A stretch of 64,000 nt of DNA, from assembly GCA_045531955.1 (NCBI GenBank), contig JAZSFC010000026.1, forward strand, positions 73,968-137,967, in the 5' to 3' direction. Every line of letters starts with the position of its first letter. Within the stretch, counting starts at the first letter, position 1. This DNA is from SIG299 sp045531955. Its GTDB lineage: Bacteria; Bacillota; Clostridia; Lachnospirales; Lachnospiraceae. Positions 1-7,597 of the stretch are shown in pieces. A model generated the notes under the pieces. That model was not told where the DNA came from. It saw only the letters and a program-made list of their open reading frames with translations, and made no database searches. A program made the position numbers and the translations under genes.

Positions 1-404
1 TTTTCAATTACCAGGGTTTCATCTTCTTCATAAATTTCATATTCCACCGGGATATTCTCATAATCTACGGAAATATAATCATTCTCCCAAACTTCTACCA
101 CCAGTTCGCAGCTTCCTACTTCCACATCCATGGAATTGATATCCGATACAGCAAACTGTTCCGTACCGCTTTTCACTTCGCCGCTGCTTTTTCCAAAATG
201 AAGACCAAGAAATACTACATTCCCGTTTTCATCCCGGTACCACAAATCATTTCCATCATTATTTCTGTTATTTTCTGCACTTGCCTCGGTTTTATCCACA
301 ATCATTTTTACTACGGCTACTCCTGCCGTAAGGCAACCGCCGATAATGGAGGCAGACAGTACCAGAGCAAATAACAGAGCCGCATATTTGATTAACTGTT
401 TCAT
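1..404 (-). CDS. DUF4097-like envelope protein, 3' end outside window
   Basis: The reading frame starts at the ATG at 404 and runs off the left edge, so only about 134 N-terminal codons are seen. The first 30 residues are a hydrophobic segment (MKQLIKYAALLFALVLSAS) that anchors or exports the protein, possibly as a lipoprotein through the Cys in IIGGC. After a charged linker the sequence turns into short beta-strand-like stretches resembling the DUF4097 beta-solenoid family. The ATG directly abuts the TAA of the LiaF-like gene upstream, so the two are probably translationally coupled. Family assignment is tentative because the C-terminal part is missing. A role in envelope stress sensing is inferred from the partner gene. 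Confidence 0.6.
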   Translation of the reverse strand, partial: MKQLIKYAALLFALVLSASIIGGCLTAGVAVVKMIVDKTEASAENNRNNDGNDLWYRDENGNVVFLGLHFGKSSGEVKSGTEQFAVSDINSMDVEVGSCELVVEVWENDYISVDYENIPVEYEIYEEDETLVIE

Positions 405-1073
405 TTATTTTACCTCCACTCCGCCAAACAGGGCTGTTGCATTGATATACACTACCGGACCACCCGCCGGATTGTCCGCATGGCTGTTACTGCATCCGCC
501 AAACAGGGACAAATCACTCACCTTCGCAGAAACGTTGGCAGGAAGCAAAATATCCACACCGCCGAATACCGCCAAAGCGTCAATAGATATATTTTCAGTA
601 ATCTGTGCACCTCTGAGGTCAATGGTAAGACCACTGAATATTGCCTCACCGTCAATACCGTAGAATTCATTCTGAATCACCAGGTTTTTACCGGAAAACA
701 CCACCAGTTCTTCCATTCGTTTCTCATTCGGAACCTTCACTCTGCCCAAATTTAAGTGGAACAGATTTTTAAACACTAATACACCACCGATTAAAATCAT
801 TACGGTTGGCACAAGCATTCTGGTCAATACCTCCCATGGAAGCCATCCTCTGCAACAGGAAAGCAATGCCACGCCAAGCACCAGCCCGATGGTATTTCCG
901 ATGCGGATGCCATGCTCTATCATACCAAGTATTGCCGGCACAATCAGGAACAAGGTCCACCAGCCCGCAAACAAAACATTAAAATTCCAAGCTCCCGCCA
1001 TGGCACCTACAATTCCGATACCCACTGCAATTAAAATCAGTCCCCAAAGGACATTACTGATTCTTTTTCTCAT
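405..1073 (-). CDS. LiaF-like membrane protein (N-terminal LiaI/LiaF-type membrane region, C-terminal beta domain)
   Basis: A 222-residue protein with about four N-terminal membrane segments (residues 5-100) including the FAGWWTLFLIVPAI signature typical of the LiaF/DUF5668 membrane region. The C-terminal half contains repeated Gly-Gly beta turns (FSGLTIDLRGA, VFGGVDILLPANV, LFGGVEVK) seen in the LiaF C-terminal domain. In Bacillus, LiaF restrains the LiaRS response to cell-wall antibiotics; no LiaRS pair lies in this window, so its partner is unknown. It is followed without a gap by the DUF4097-like gene. A paralogue with the same plan lies at 30433-31185. Start chosen at the ATG at 1073, preceded by GCGAGGAG. 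Confidence 0.8.
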   Translation of the reverse strand: MRKRISNVLWGLILIAVGIGIVGAMAGAWNFNVLFAGWWTLFLIVPAILGMIEHGIRIGNTIGLVLGVALLSCCRGWLPWEVLTRMLVPTVMILIGGVLVFKNLFHLNLGRVKVPNEKRMEELVVFSGKNLVIQNEFYGIDGEAIFSGLTIDLRGAQITENISIDALAVFGGVDILLPANVSAKVSDLSLFGGCSNSHADNPAGGPVVYINATALFGGVEVK

Positions 1074-1123
1074 AAAAATTCTCCTCGCTTTTCTTTAGAT
1101 TTGCGTTTGCTTTATCTACTACT

Positions 1124-1152
1124 ATCTTACATGCGAAGCAGTAAATATGCAA
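1124..1152 (-). promoter_or_regulatory. Probable sigma-A promoter of the LiaF-like gene
   Basis: On the minus strand a -35 box TTGCAT (1152-1147) and a -10 box TAAGAT (1129-1124) are separated by 17 bases. Transcription would start near 1117, about 45 bases before the ATG at 1073. Confidence 0.6.
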
Positions 1153-1204
1153 GTTAGAAGATGATTAGAAAATGCTTAAGAATTCTCATTGTTTTTTAGG
1201 AAAG

Positions 1205-1590
1205 TCTTTCCAGGAGTTCCCCTTCTTGCCGCTAGGTGGTTTGAACATGGTCTTTCCGACTCAGCTCCTTTTTACGGGTGCTTGCCAAGCGGAGAGAATT
1301 TGATGATTACAAATGTCTGCTACCCGGGATTTTGCTAAAACTCGTGGACGTGGGTGTGGTAGAGAAGGGAGGTAATGTGTTGTAATGGAGAAGTTTTTAG
1401 ATTTGGAGGGAGGAAACATCCGGTGGATGTTTTGAAACCAAGCAAATCAATACGGACAATTACTGCTTCCACTCCACCGGCGAGTTTTTGTAAAACACCA
1501 TAAAGCAGACATAGTTTTCGTAAAAGAATCCCTCACCTGTAAGCCCCCGTGGGAAGCGACTGAGTCGGAAAAGAAAAGTGGTGCGAAAAT
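1205..1590. repeat. Long imperfect inverted-repeat intergenic element, copy A
   Basis: This stretch has no credible gene. A left arm (1247-1362, read on +) and a right arm (1583-1460, read on -) carry the same ordered words: TTCCGACTCAG, then ACGGG-GCTT, then TGTCTGCT, then a TTTTxxxAAAACTCG block. The arms are therefore an imperfect palindrome of about 115 bases each around a 100-base centre. The right half, from the small hairpin CATCCGGTGGATG at about 1417 through GATGTTTTGAAACCA to GGTGCGAAAAT at 1590, is also found in copy B at 26513-26700. It lies between the rplT terminator and the promoter of the LiaF-like gene. It may be a MITE-like repeat or a large structured RNA; neither was recognised. 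Confidence 0.6.
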
Positions 1591-1597
1591 TATAAAA

Positions 1598-1627
1598 TAA
1601 AAAAGGCCATCGCCTTAGCGACAGCCT
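1598..1627 (-). terminator. Rho-independent terminator of infC-rpmI-rplT
   Basis: On the minus strand the stem AAGGCTGTCGC / GCGATGGCCTT (one internal mismatch) is followed by TTTTTTATTTT. It lies 15-45 bases after the rplT stop. Confidence 0.85.
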
Positions 1628-1641
1628 TGTGTAACTTCTAT

Positions 1642-1998
1642 TTAAGCGAGCTTGCTCTTTGCAACTTCTGCAAGTGCTGTGAAAGCTGCTGCATCATTAA
1701 CAGCGAGCTCAGCGAGCATCTTTCTGTTGATCTGGATATCAGCTAACTTTAAACCATACATAAACTTGCTGTAAGAAAGACCATTCATTCTGGCAGCTGC
1801 ATTAATTCTTGCGATCCATAACTGTCTGAACTGTCTCTTCTTTTCTTTTCTGCCTGCATAAGAGGATGTTAACGCTCTCATTACGGACTGCTTTGCAACT
1901 CTATACTGCTTGCTTCTGGAGCCTCTGTAGCCCTTAGCCAGCTTTAATACTCTATTGTGCTTCTTTCTAGCGTTCATTCCGCCTTTAACTCTTGCCAT
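1642..1998 (-). CDS. rplT: 50S ribosomal protein L20
   Basis: A 118-residue basic protein of the usual L20 length, beginning MARVKGGMNARKKHNRVL and containing the conserved GYRGSRSKQYR and RQLWIARINAAAR segments. L20 binds 23S rRNA early in large-subunit assembly and in Firmicutes represses its own operon by binding the infC leader RNA. It is the third gene of infC-rpmI-rplT, 27 bases after rpmI, and is followed by a clear terminator. The start has a GGAGGGAAAAAG ribosome site just upstream. Confidence 0.99.
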   Translation of the reverse strand: MARVKGGMNARKKHNRVLKLAKGYRGSRSKQYRVAKQSVMRALTSSYAGRKEKKRQFRQLWIARINAAARMNGLSYSKFMYGLKLADIQINRKMLAELAVNDAAAFTALAEVAKSKLA

Positions 1999-2025
1999 TG
2001 TCTTTTTCCCTCCTTACACCAAATC

Positions 2026-2223
2026 TTACAGATATGGTAAAATCTTCTTCATATTCTTCTCGTTTGTCTTGTCCATCATCTCTGCTTTTCTGAGATCTCT
2101 CTTTGTCTTTCTGGACTTCTTTGTGAGGATGTGCTGCTTACCAGCCTTCATTCTCTTTAACTTTCCTGTACCTGTCATTGTAAAACGCTTTGCTGCTGCT
2201 TTACTTGTCTTTACCTTAGGCAT
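2026..2223 (-). CDS. rpmI: 50S ribosomal protein L35
   Basis: A 65-residue, Lys/Arg-rich protein starting MPKVKTSKAAAKRFTMTGTG, the typical L35 N-terminus, and carrying the HILTKKSRKTKRDLRK block. It is a structural component of the large ribosomal subunit. It sits between infC and rplT, the conserved order in bacteria, with an AAGGAGGAAAAAAC ribosome site before the ATG. Length and sequence are ordinary for the family. Expression should follow the operon attenuator upstream of infC. Confidence 0.99.
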   Translation of the reverse strand: MPKVKTSKAAAKRFTMTGTGKLKRMKAGKQHILTKKSRKTKRDLRKAEMMDKTNEKNMKKILPYL

Positions 2224-2294
2224 TGTTTTTTCCTCCTTAATACATTCCGGATAAACCGTTGTTTTCCATTTTTACTTAATGCTTTCGCAATTAA

Positions 2295-2801
2295 CTAACG
2301 TTTTTCACCAAGAAACATAATCATGCTTCTTCCTTCCATCTTTGCAGGCTTTTCGATAACCGCAACATCGGAAACCTTCTCGAAAAAGCTGTCGAGAATC
2401 TGCTTGCTTGTTGCCATGTGAGCCATTTCTCTACCACGGAAACGAAGAGCAACCTTAACCTTGTCTCCCTTGGAAAGGAACTTCTTGGCCTGATTTGCCT
2501 TTGTGTTCAGGTCGTTCTCATCAATGTTTGGAGATAAGCGAATTTCCTTAACTTCAGTGACCTTCTGCTTCTTCTTGGCTTCTTTTTCTTTTCTTGCCTG
2601 CTCATAACGGTATTTACCGTAGTCAACAATTTTACATACCGGTGGCTTAGCAGTCGGAGCAATCTTAACAAGGTCAAGCTCTGCTTCCTTCGCCATCTTT
2701 AAAGCATCCTTTGCGGACATAATACCTAACTGTTCGCCGTCTTCTCCGATTAAACGGATTTCTTTGTCTCTGATTTGTTCGTTGATCATTAATTCGCTAA
2801 T
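2295..2801 (-). CDS. infC: Translation initiation factor IF-3, ATT start codon
   Basis: IF-3 checks start-codon and initiator-tRNA pairing on the 30S subunit. The N-domain (INEQIRDKEIRLIGEDGEQL), the lysine-rich linker near residues 80-95 and the C-domain (LRFRGREMAH) are all present. An in-frame ATG lies at 2789, but the ribosome site GGAGGT at 2815-2810 is 20 bases from it and only 8 bases from an in-frame ATT at 2801. The ATT start gives the N-terminus MSELMINEQ, common in clostridial IF-3, and rare AUU starts are the known basis of IF-3 autoregulation in other bacteria. I therefore choose 2801 (168 residues). Minor doubt remains about the exact start; identity is certain. Confidence 0.96.
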   Translation of the reverse strand: MSELMINEQIRDKEIRLIGEDGEQLGIMSAKDALKMAKEAELDLVKIAPTAKPPVCKIVDYGKYRYEQARKEKEAKKKQKVTEVKEIRLSPNIDENDLNTKANQAKKFLSKGDKVKVALRFRGREMAHMATSKQILDSFFEKVSDVAVIEKPAKMEGRSMIMFLGEKR

Positions 2802-3001
2802 GGTTCTGCACCTCCAAAAAAGATAAATTTAAAAGGATAGCCTAAGAAACTCAGACTATCCTTTACTTTCTGCTGTTTATGTGCGGTGTAATCAAATGAC
2901 ACCTACCATATTTAGAAAATAATCAAACCCTTTTGCGACCTGAGTGCTGAGGGTGAGAGTGGATACTCTGCTTCTTAGTTGGACGATTAGACGTCACATA
3001 C
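2802..3001 (-). promoter_or_regulatory. L20-type leader with transcription attenuator
   Basis: A leader of about 200 nt separates the promoter from infC. Near its end AAAGGATAG (2864-2856) pairs with CTATCCTTT (2840-2832), followed by T-rich sequence ending TTTTTT just before the ribosome site. This is an intrinsic terminator placed before the first gene, as in the known Firmicutes L20 leader, where excess L20 promotes termination. That L20 is the ligand here is inferred from family knowledge and gene context. Confidence 0.8.
2831..2864 (-). terminator. Attenuator hairpin before infC
   Basis: Nine-base stem with a loop of about 15 bases, followed on the minus strand by TTTAAATTTATCTTTTTT. 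It lies 30 bases before the ATT start of infC and would stop transcription when the alternative leader fold is not formed. Confidence 0.75.
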
Positions 3002-3007
3002 TCATAC

Positions 3008-3036
3008 ATAATAACATGAGACATTTATATTGTCAA
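3008..3036 (-). promoter_or_regulatory. Strong sigma-A promoter of infC-rpmI-rplT
   Basis: Minus-strand consensus -35 TTGACA (3036-3031), 17-base spacer, -10 TATTAT (3013-3008). Transcription would start near 3001. Confidence 0.85.
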
Positions 3037-3069
3037 GAACTTTTCTAAATATTTTCACTTGTATTGACT

Positions 3070-4698
3070 CTATAATAATATTGTCTCATCATAAAGTTTC
3101 TCTATTATTCCATCATGGGAAATAATCAGAACCATCTTTTCTTTCCTAATGGCATCTATATATTTCATGAAAAGTTTTACACTTTCCGTATCCAGTGCAG
3201 AGGTTGGTTCATCAAATATCATTACATCCGGATTTTTTAACATCTGGCGCAGAATGGAAATCTTTTGTTTTTCACCACCGGAAATATTGGTAGATTTCTC
3301 ATTAATTTCAGTATCTAGTCCTTCCGGCAGTTCGTTAAAATAATCCTCCAGACCAATCAGTTTGCCGTATTCATAGATTTTTTCTTTGTCATACTCAGTT
3401 CCAAGACAAATATTGTTATAAAGCGTATCCTTCATCAAAAGCGGTTCCTGTTCTGTTACTCCAATTACCGACTGCTTACACTTTGTAAGGTTTAACTCCT
3501 TAATATCATAACCATTCATACTGATTCTTCCGCTATAGTCTCCCATATACAAACCGAGTATCAGATTTAACAGCGTACTTTTACCAGCACCATTCTCGCC
3601 TTTAATTCCGTAGATTTTTCCTTTTGTCAAACAGAGATTAAAATCTTTAAAAATAGTTTTATCACCATAATTAAAATTTAGATGTTCAAGTTCAATCCGG
3701 TCAATTTGCTCTAATACTTTCTTACCATCCATATGTACAGGAACACTTAAAAACTCTTCCATAATATCATAAGAAGCAAGATATGTCTGGATTTCTCCTC
3801 CTGCCTTAGAAACATTCTCCACATTTCCTATCAGCAATTCCGCATATTGAATCAGCATGGTAAACACACCAAGCGTCATATTGCCTTTAAGAACCTCCAA
3901 ACCGATAATCAGATATACCCCTACTCTTGCCATAATCAATACCATGGCACTGGACATCTGGAACAAAAATTCAATCCATTGTGTTTTACTATTTACCTTG
4001 AAAAGTGCTTGAAAGGATTTTAAAAAACGATTAGCAAACAAATCGTACATCCCATGATTTTTTATGAATTTAATTGCAGAAAATTGTTCCGTTGATACCG
4101 CAAATGCTTCCGCCACACGTTCTTGTGATTCCTGACTGCATTTATACATTGGAAATGACATCAATTGATACACAAAAACATTCAGTGCCAACAATATCAA
4201 CAGCAGCACTGCAATTCTATAGTCAATCAGGATTATCATAGTTAATGCCAACACAATTGCAAAAATGATGGAAAACAGATTACCCACCACCCAATAAAAA
4301 AACATGAGTACCGCATTACATGCCTGATTAATTTTTTTGGCAAAATACGAATCTTCTTTTTTTTGTAAATACATCAAAGAAGAACGCTGCAAATATAAAG
4401 TTATATCTTTAATGTACTCCGTCGCGGCAATCGGTTGCATAATATCCGATAATGTTACATTTATTTTAGAGCCGGTATATGCCGCCACAAGGGAAACTGC
4501 AAGTAAAATTATCATCATTAAAAAATCTGTTTTGTCCTTGGAATAAGCGAGCGAATCAATAATTTCCGCCTCCAGTTTCGGTGCGATAACAGCAAGAATT
4601 ACCGTTGCAACCACACTAATCATCCACAATGTAAGCATTATCGGTTTTTTCTTGGCATATTTGAATCCTATTTTGAATACTTCTAACATCCGTTTCAT
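3070..4698 (-). CDS. ABC exporter, fused membrane and ATP-binding domains
   Basis: A 542-residue half-transporter. About six hydrophobic segments fill residues 18-290, followed by an ATPase domain with Walker A GENGAGKST, signature NISGGEKQKISIL and Walker B VMIFDEPTSALD, and the switch His in IISHDG. The catalytic Glu and signature are intact, so a homodimeric exporter is likely. The substrate cannot be read from sequence; peptides, lipids or drugs are all possible. It is 20 bases downstream of an XRE regulator gene on the same strand, so the pair is probably co-transcribed and controlled by that regulator. The next gene downstream belongs to the infC unit with its own promoter. Confidence 0.9.
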   Translation of the reverse strand: MKRMLEVFKIGFKYAKKKPIMLTLWMISVVATVILAVIAPKLEAEIIDSLAYSKDKTDFLMMIILLAVSLVAAYTGSKINVTLSDIMQPIAATEYIKDITLYLQRSSLMYLQKKEDSYFAKKINQACNAVLMFFYWVVGNLFSIIFAIVLALTMIILIDYRIAVLLLILLALNVFVYQLMSFPMYKCSQESQERVAEAFAVSTEQFSAIKFIKNHGMYDLFANRFLKSFQALFKVNSKTQWIEFLFQMSSAMVLIMARVGVYLIIGLEVLKGNMTLGVFTMLIQYAELLIGNVENVSKAGGEIQTYLASYDIMEEFLSVPVHMDGKKVLEQIDRIELEHLNFNYGDKTIFKDFNLCLTKGKIYGIKGENGAGKSTLLNLILGLYMGDYSGRISMNGYDIKELNLTKCKQSVIGVTEQEPLLMKDTLYNNICLGTEYDKEKIYEYGKLIGLEDYFNELPEGLDTEINEKSTNISGGEKQKISILRQMLKNPDVMIFDEPTSALDTESVKLFMKYIDAIRKEKMVLIISHDGIIEKLYDETILL

Positions 4699-4718
4699 TA
4701 GTTTTTCGCCTTTTCTTG

Positions 4719-5594
4719 TTATTCATCAGTTTTTCTGTTCGTCTCTATTTTTTTCCAGTTAATCAGTGGGTTTTCATTCTTGCACCAAAGTCCATACCAA
4801 CTGTCAATTGGATAGAGAATCTCCTTTGCAGCCATCAACAGCCGAAGATATGACAGCCCCTGATAGGCACAGGTACTATAAATTGCTTCACTTTCTCCCT
4901 TGGAAGACAAAAGATTAGTTTCTTCTATCATAGTTCCGCTGACACTAAAGGACTTCGCTATATGCAATGCCTCCGCCGCCTTTTCCTTGGATATCCCCAG
5001 ATATTCTGCTACCGTCTCAGGCAGAATACTCATTCCCGGTTTTAGAGACAGCATAAAGAGCACCAATTTTATATTATCTTCTTCTCCAAGAAATCGGCAG
5101 ACCTCAGCCAGTTTGTCTGTTTCTGCAAAATATGTCTCATAACCCTCCTCAGGTTTCTCGATAATCGTTGCATAACGCATATTCTCATTAAAGCACATAT
5201 AAAAATACCAGGAATCTTCCAGAACACAGGTTGCAATACTTCCATCATTTTTTTGTACTTCGGGCATCGGAAAATGATAGTCATTCCTCATGCATCCCAC
5301 TCCAATCATCCAAATAAGTTTCATCAGTTTTTCATTCACATTATCTCCCTTTAAGTACTCACTCACCCGGTCTTCCATGGTCATTTGTTCTTGTTCATCT
5401 CCGTACAGATAATCAATGGAAACTCCAAAAAATTTTGCAATCCGTGGAAGCAAATCTCCATCGGGATAACTTCCATTCTCCCATTTTGATACTGCTTGCG
5501 TGCTGACACCTAAATGCTCAGCCAATTGCTCCTGTTTTACCCCTTTTGACTTTCTCAATTTTTGTAATTGCGTAGAAAATACAGTTGATGCCAT
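4719..5594 (-). CDS. XRE-family transcriptional regulator with long C-terminal region
   Basis: A 291-residue protein. Residues 7-62 form a helix-turn-helix of the Cro/C1 type (LRKSKGVKQEQLAEHLGV, then VSKWENGSYPDGDLLPRI). The remaining 220 residues are mostly helical and not recognised; they may sense a ligand. ATG at 5594 follows an AAGAAAGGAAGGATATTGTA ribosome site. It heads a two-gene unit with the ABC exporter, and a 14-bp perfect inverted repeat lies beside its promoter, consistent with autoregulation. What signal it responds to is unknown. Confidence 0.85.
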   Translation of the reverse strand: MASTVFSTQLQKLRKSKGVKQEQLAEHLGVSTQAVSKWENGSYPDGDLLPRIAKFFGVSIDYLYGDEQEQMTMEDRVSEYLKGDNVNEKLMKLIWMIGVGCMRNDYHFPMPEVQKNDGSIATCVLEDSWYFYMCFNENMRYATIIEKPEEGYETYFAETDKLAEVCRFLGEEDNIKLVLFMLSLKPGMSILPETVAEYLGISKEKAAEALHIAKSFSVSGTMIEETNLLSSKGESEAIYSTCAYQGLSYLRLLMAAKEILYPIDSWYGLWCKNENPLINWKKIETNRKTDE

Positions 5595-5674
5595 TACAAT
5601 ATCCTTCCTTTCTTTTTTAAGTCATTTCATCCAATTGAATTACTTTTTCATGCAACTTGTTCTTGTTTAACTTC

Positions 5675-5726
5675 ATTATAGCAAGAACGGCAGTTGATTG
5701 GAATAGTCCTTTTCAACTGCCGTTCT
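5675..5726 (-). promoter_or_regulatory. Promoter region with 14-bp perfect inverted repeat before the XRE-ABC unit
   Basis: A -10 box TATAAT (5680-5675) has only a weak -35 match. Immediately upstream, AGAACGGCAGTTGA (5684-5697) and TCAACTGCCGTTCT (5713-5726) form perfect 14-base arms around a 15-base spacer. No T-run follows the stem, so it is more like an operator than a purE terminator, though a terminator role is not excluded. Confidence 0.5.
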
Positions 5727-5786
5727 ACTATTTGTTTATTCGTTCTACTTATGGTTGTTTTTTAATTTTCGCCACTCAATATATTT

Positions 5787-6299
5787 TTACATTTCCTCTA
5801 AATATTTCTTATAACCAACATTCTCGATTTTTTCTTTCTTTACCATTACGCTGTCCTTTAAGGATGCTGCATAATCTTCAATCTTTTTAAGCATTTCATC
5901 ATCCGAAACTGCAAGCATCTTAGCAGCAAGAATACCGGCGTTCTGTGCACCGTTGATTGCTACGGTTGCTACAGGAATTCCGCCCGGCATCTGTACGATG
6001 GAGTACAGGGAATCTACGCCGCTTAAAGTCTTTGTGTGAATCGGCACGCCGATAACAGGCAGCGGGAAAATAGCGGCACACATGCCAGGTAAATGAGCGG
6101 CACCGCCGGCACCTGCAATAATTACCTTAAAGCCCTTTTCCTTTGCTGTCTTTGCATAATCAAAAAATACGTCAGGCATACGATGCGCGGAAATTACGGT
6201 TACCTCGTAATCGATACCGAACTTGTCTAACATCTCTGCTGCCTTGCTCATGATAGGAAGATCAGAGTCACTTCCCATTACAATTCCTACTTTAGCCAT
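5787..6299 (-). CDS. purE: N5-carboxyaminoimidazole ribonucleotide mutase, PurE class I
   Basis: A 170-residue protein starting MAKVGIVMGSDSDLPIM, with the PurE signature SAHRMPD, the GAGGAAHLPGM loop and GVPIHTKTLSGVDSLYSIVQMPGGIPVA region read in pieces along residues 40-115. It converts N5-CAIR to CAIR in purine biosynthesis. No purK or other pur gene is adjacent; it is instead 32 bases downstream of the M48 protease gene, probably the last gene of that unit. AAAGGAGATTAGTAAA precedes the ATG. Length is normal for class I PurE. Confidence 0.97.
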   Translation of the reverse strand: MAKVGIVMGSDSDLPIMSKAAEMLDKFGIDYEVTVISAHRMPDVFFDYAKTAKEKGFKVIIAGAGGAAHLPGMCAAIFPLPVIGVPIHTKTLSGVDSLYSIVQMPGGIPVATVAINGAQNAGILAAKMLAVSDDEMLKKIEDYAASLKDSVMVKKEKIENVGYKKYLEEM

Positions 6300-6331
6300 T
6301 TTACTAATCTCCTTTATGTAATGATTTTATT

Positions 6332-7564
6332 TTACTTGTTTTTCATACATTTTTCAATATATTCCACTCTCTGACTGATGGTCGGGTGGGAATAGGTAAG
6401 TGCCACCACAATCGGATGCGGTGTGAGACATGCAAAATTATTCTTTGCCAGTTTCTTTAAACCGGAAATCAGCGCTTCGCCGTAACCGTTATCTGCCGCA
6501 AACTTGTCAGCCGCGTATTCAAACTTTCTGGACAGAACACTGGCAAACAGACCGATAAACGGAGAAATAAATGCCATACAAACAGTGCCTGCCAAAACAA
6601 AAGCAAAACCGTAGTTCACGCCGTCAAAGCCGAAATCCTGATAGATTTCAGGTAAAGAAACTACTGCCCAAAGGGATACCGCAATCATCAATACGTTTAC
6701 CACATTGATACCAAGAAGCTTTATGGTATCTTTATGCTTGTTATGACCCATTTCGTGGGCAAATACGGCAATAATCTCATCTTCCGTCATCTGCTCAAGC
6801 AAAGTGTCGTAAAGAACAATGGTCTTCATTTTGCCAAAGCCGCCAAAGTACGCATTGGCCTTGGTGGAGCGCTTGGAGCCGTCGGATACACTAATCTGAC
6901 GTACGGTACAACCGTTCTTCTCTAAAAGCTCTGTTAAACGTGTACGAAGTTCGCCATCCTCCAGAGGGGTCAGCTTGTTAAAGATACGAGTGAACACCGG
7001 CTGTAAAAATACCATGATAACCAAAAACGCCATAATTACTGCGGTAAGAATAATCAGTAACCAATTGCCAAGTGCCTGATGCACCAAAACCACAATGCAA
7101 ATCAAACCGCACATTAAAGCAAGACTGATGACCGTTTCCTTGATTAAATCCACCACAAAGGTCTTCTTTGTCATTTTGTTAAAGCCGTATTTCTGCTCAA
7201 TTCCCATGTTGGCAACATAGGAAAACGGTGTAGACCAAACCATGCTGATTACGGTATCCGCAATCAGTACCGCAATGGCAGCGCTGTATAAGCCCTCTGC
7301 GCCTACTAAATTTACAACCGCAGCATAGCCGTCCAGACCGATTAACAGGAACGCTACTACATAAGACACCAGATGACGCCACAGGGAAAGCTTGTTGCAT
7401 TCCTTATCATAAGCCAGCCAGCGCTTGTATTCCTCCGCATCGTAAATATCAGCCACATTCGCAGGAATTTCGCGTTCTGCAGATTTTGTATCCAGATAGT
7501 GGATAAACGTATCATACAAAAATGTGATGCCCATGACAATCAGGGCGAATACTTTGTAATTCAT
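6332..7564 (-). CDS. M48-family zinc metalloprotease (Ste24-like CAAX protease type)
   Basis: A 410-residue integral membrane protein with several hydrophobic segments in the first 230 residues. The zinc motif HEMGH lies in VFAHEMGHNKHKD and the third ligand Glu in FEYAADKFA, as in Ste24/HtpX-type proteases that cut membrane or prenylated proteins on the cytosolic side. The longer frame starts at a TTG at 7591, but AAAGGAG lies 7 bases before the ATG at 7564, so I choose MNYKVFAL as the start. It sits between the aminopeptidase gene and purE. Its substrate in bacteria is unknown; membrane protein quality control is a plausible role. Confidence 0.9.
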   Translation of the reverse strand: MNYKVFALIVMGITFLYDTFIHYLDTKSAEREIPANVADIYDAEEYKRWLAYDKECNKLSLWRHLVSYVVAFLLIGLDGYAAVVNLVGAEGLYSAAIAVLIADTVISMVWSTPFSYVANMGIEQKYGFNKMTKKTFVVDLIKETVISLALMCGLICIVVLVHQALGNWLLIILTAVIMAFLVIMVFLQPVFTRIFNKLTPLEDGELRTRLTELLEKNGCTVRQISVSDGSKRSTKANAYFGGFGKMKTIVLYDTLLEQMTEDEIIAVFAHEMGHNKHKDTIKLLGINVVNVLMIAVSLWAVVSLPEIYQDFGFDGVNYGFAFVLAGTVCMAFISPFIGLFASVLSRKFEYAADKFAADNGYGEALISGLKKLAKNNFACLTPHPIVVALTYSHPTISQRVEYIEKCMKNK

Positions 7565-7597
7565 ATCAATTCTCCTTTGTACTTCTCCCAATGATTC

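Noticed and set aside
1205..1590. Possible RNase P RNA, tmRNA, 6S RNA or ROOL-type RNA in the gap
   Set aside because: The conserved words of RNase P and tmRNA were not found on either strand, and the palindromic arms fit a repeat better.
5684..5726. purE terminator
   Set aside because: The stem is perfect but no T-run follows on the minus strand and it abuts a -10 box; kept as a probable operator.
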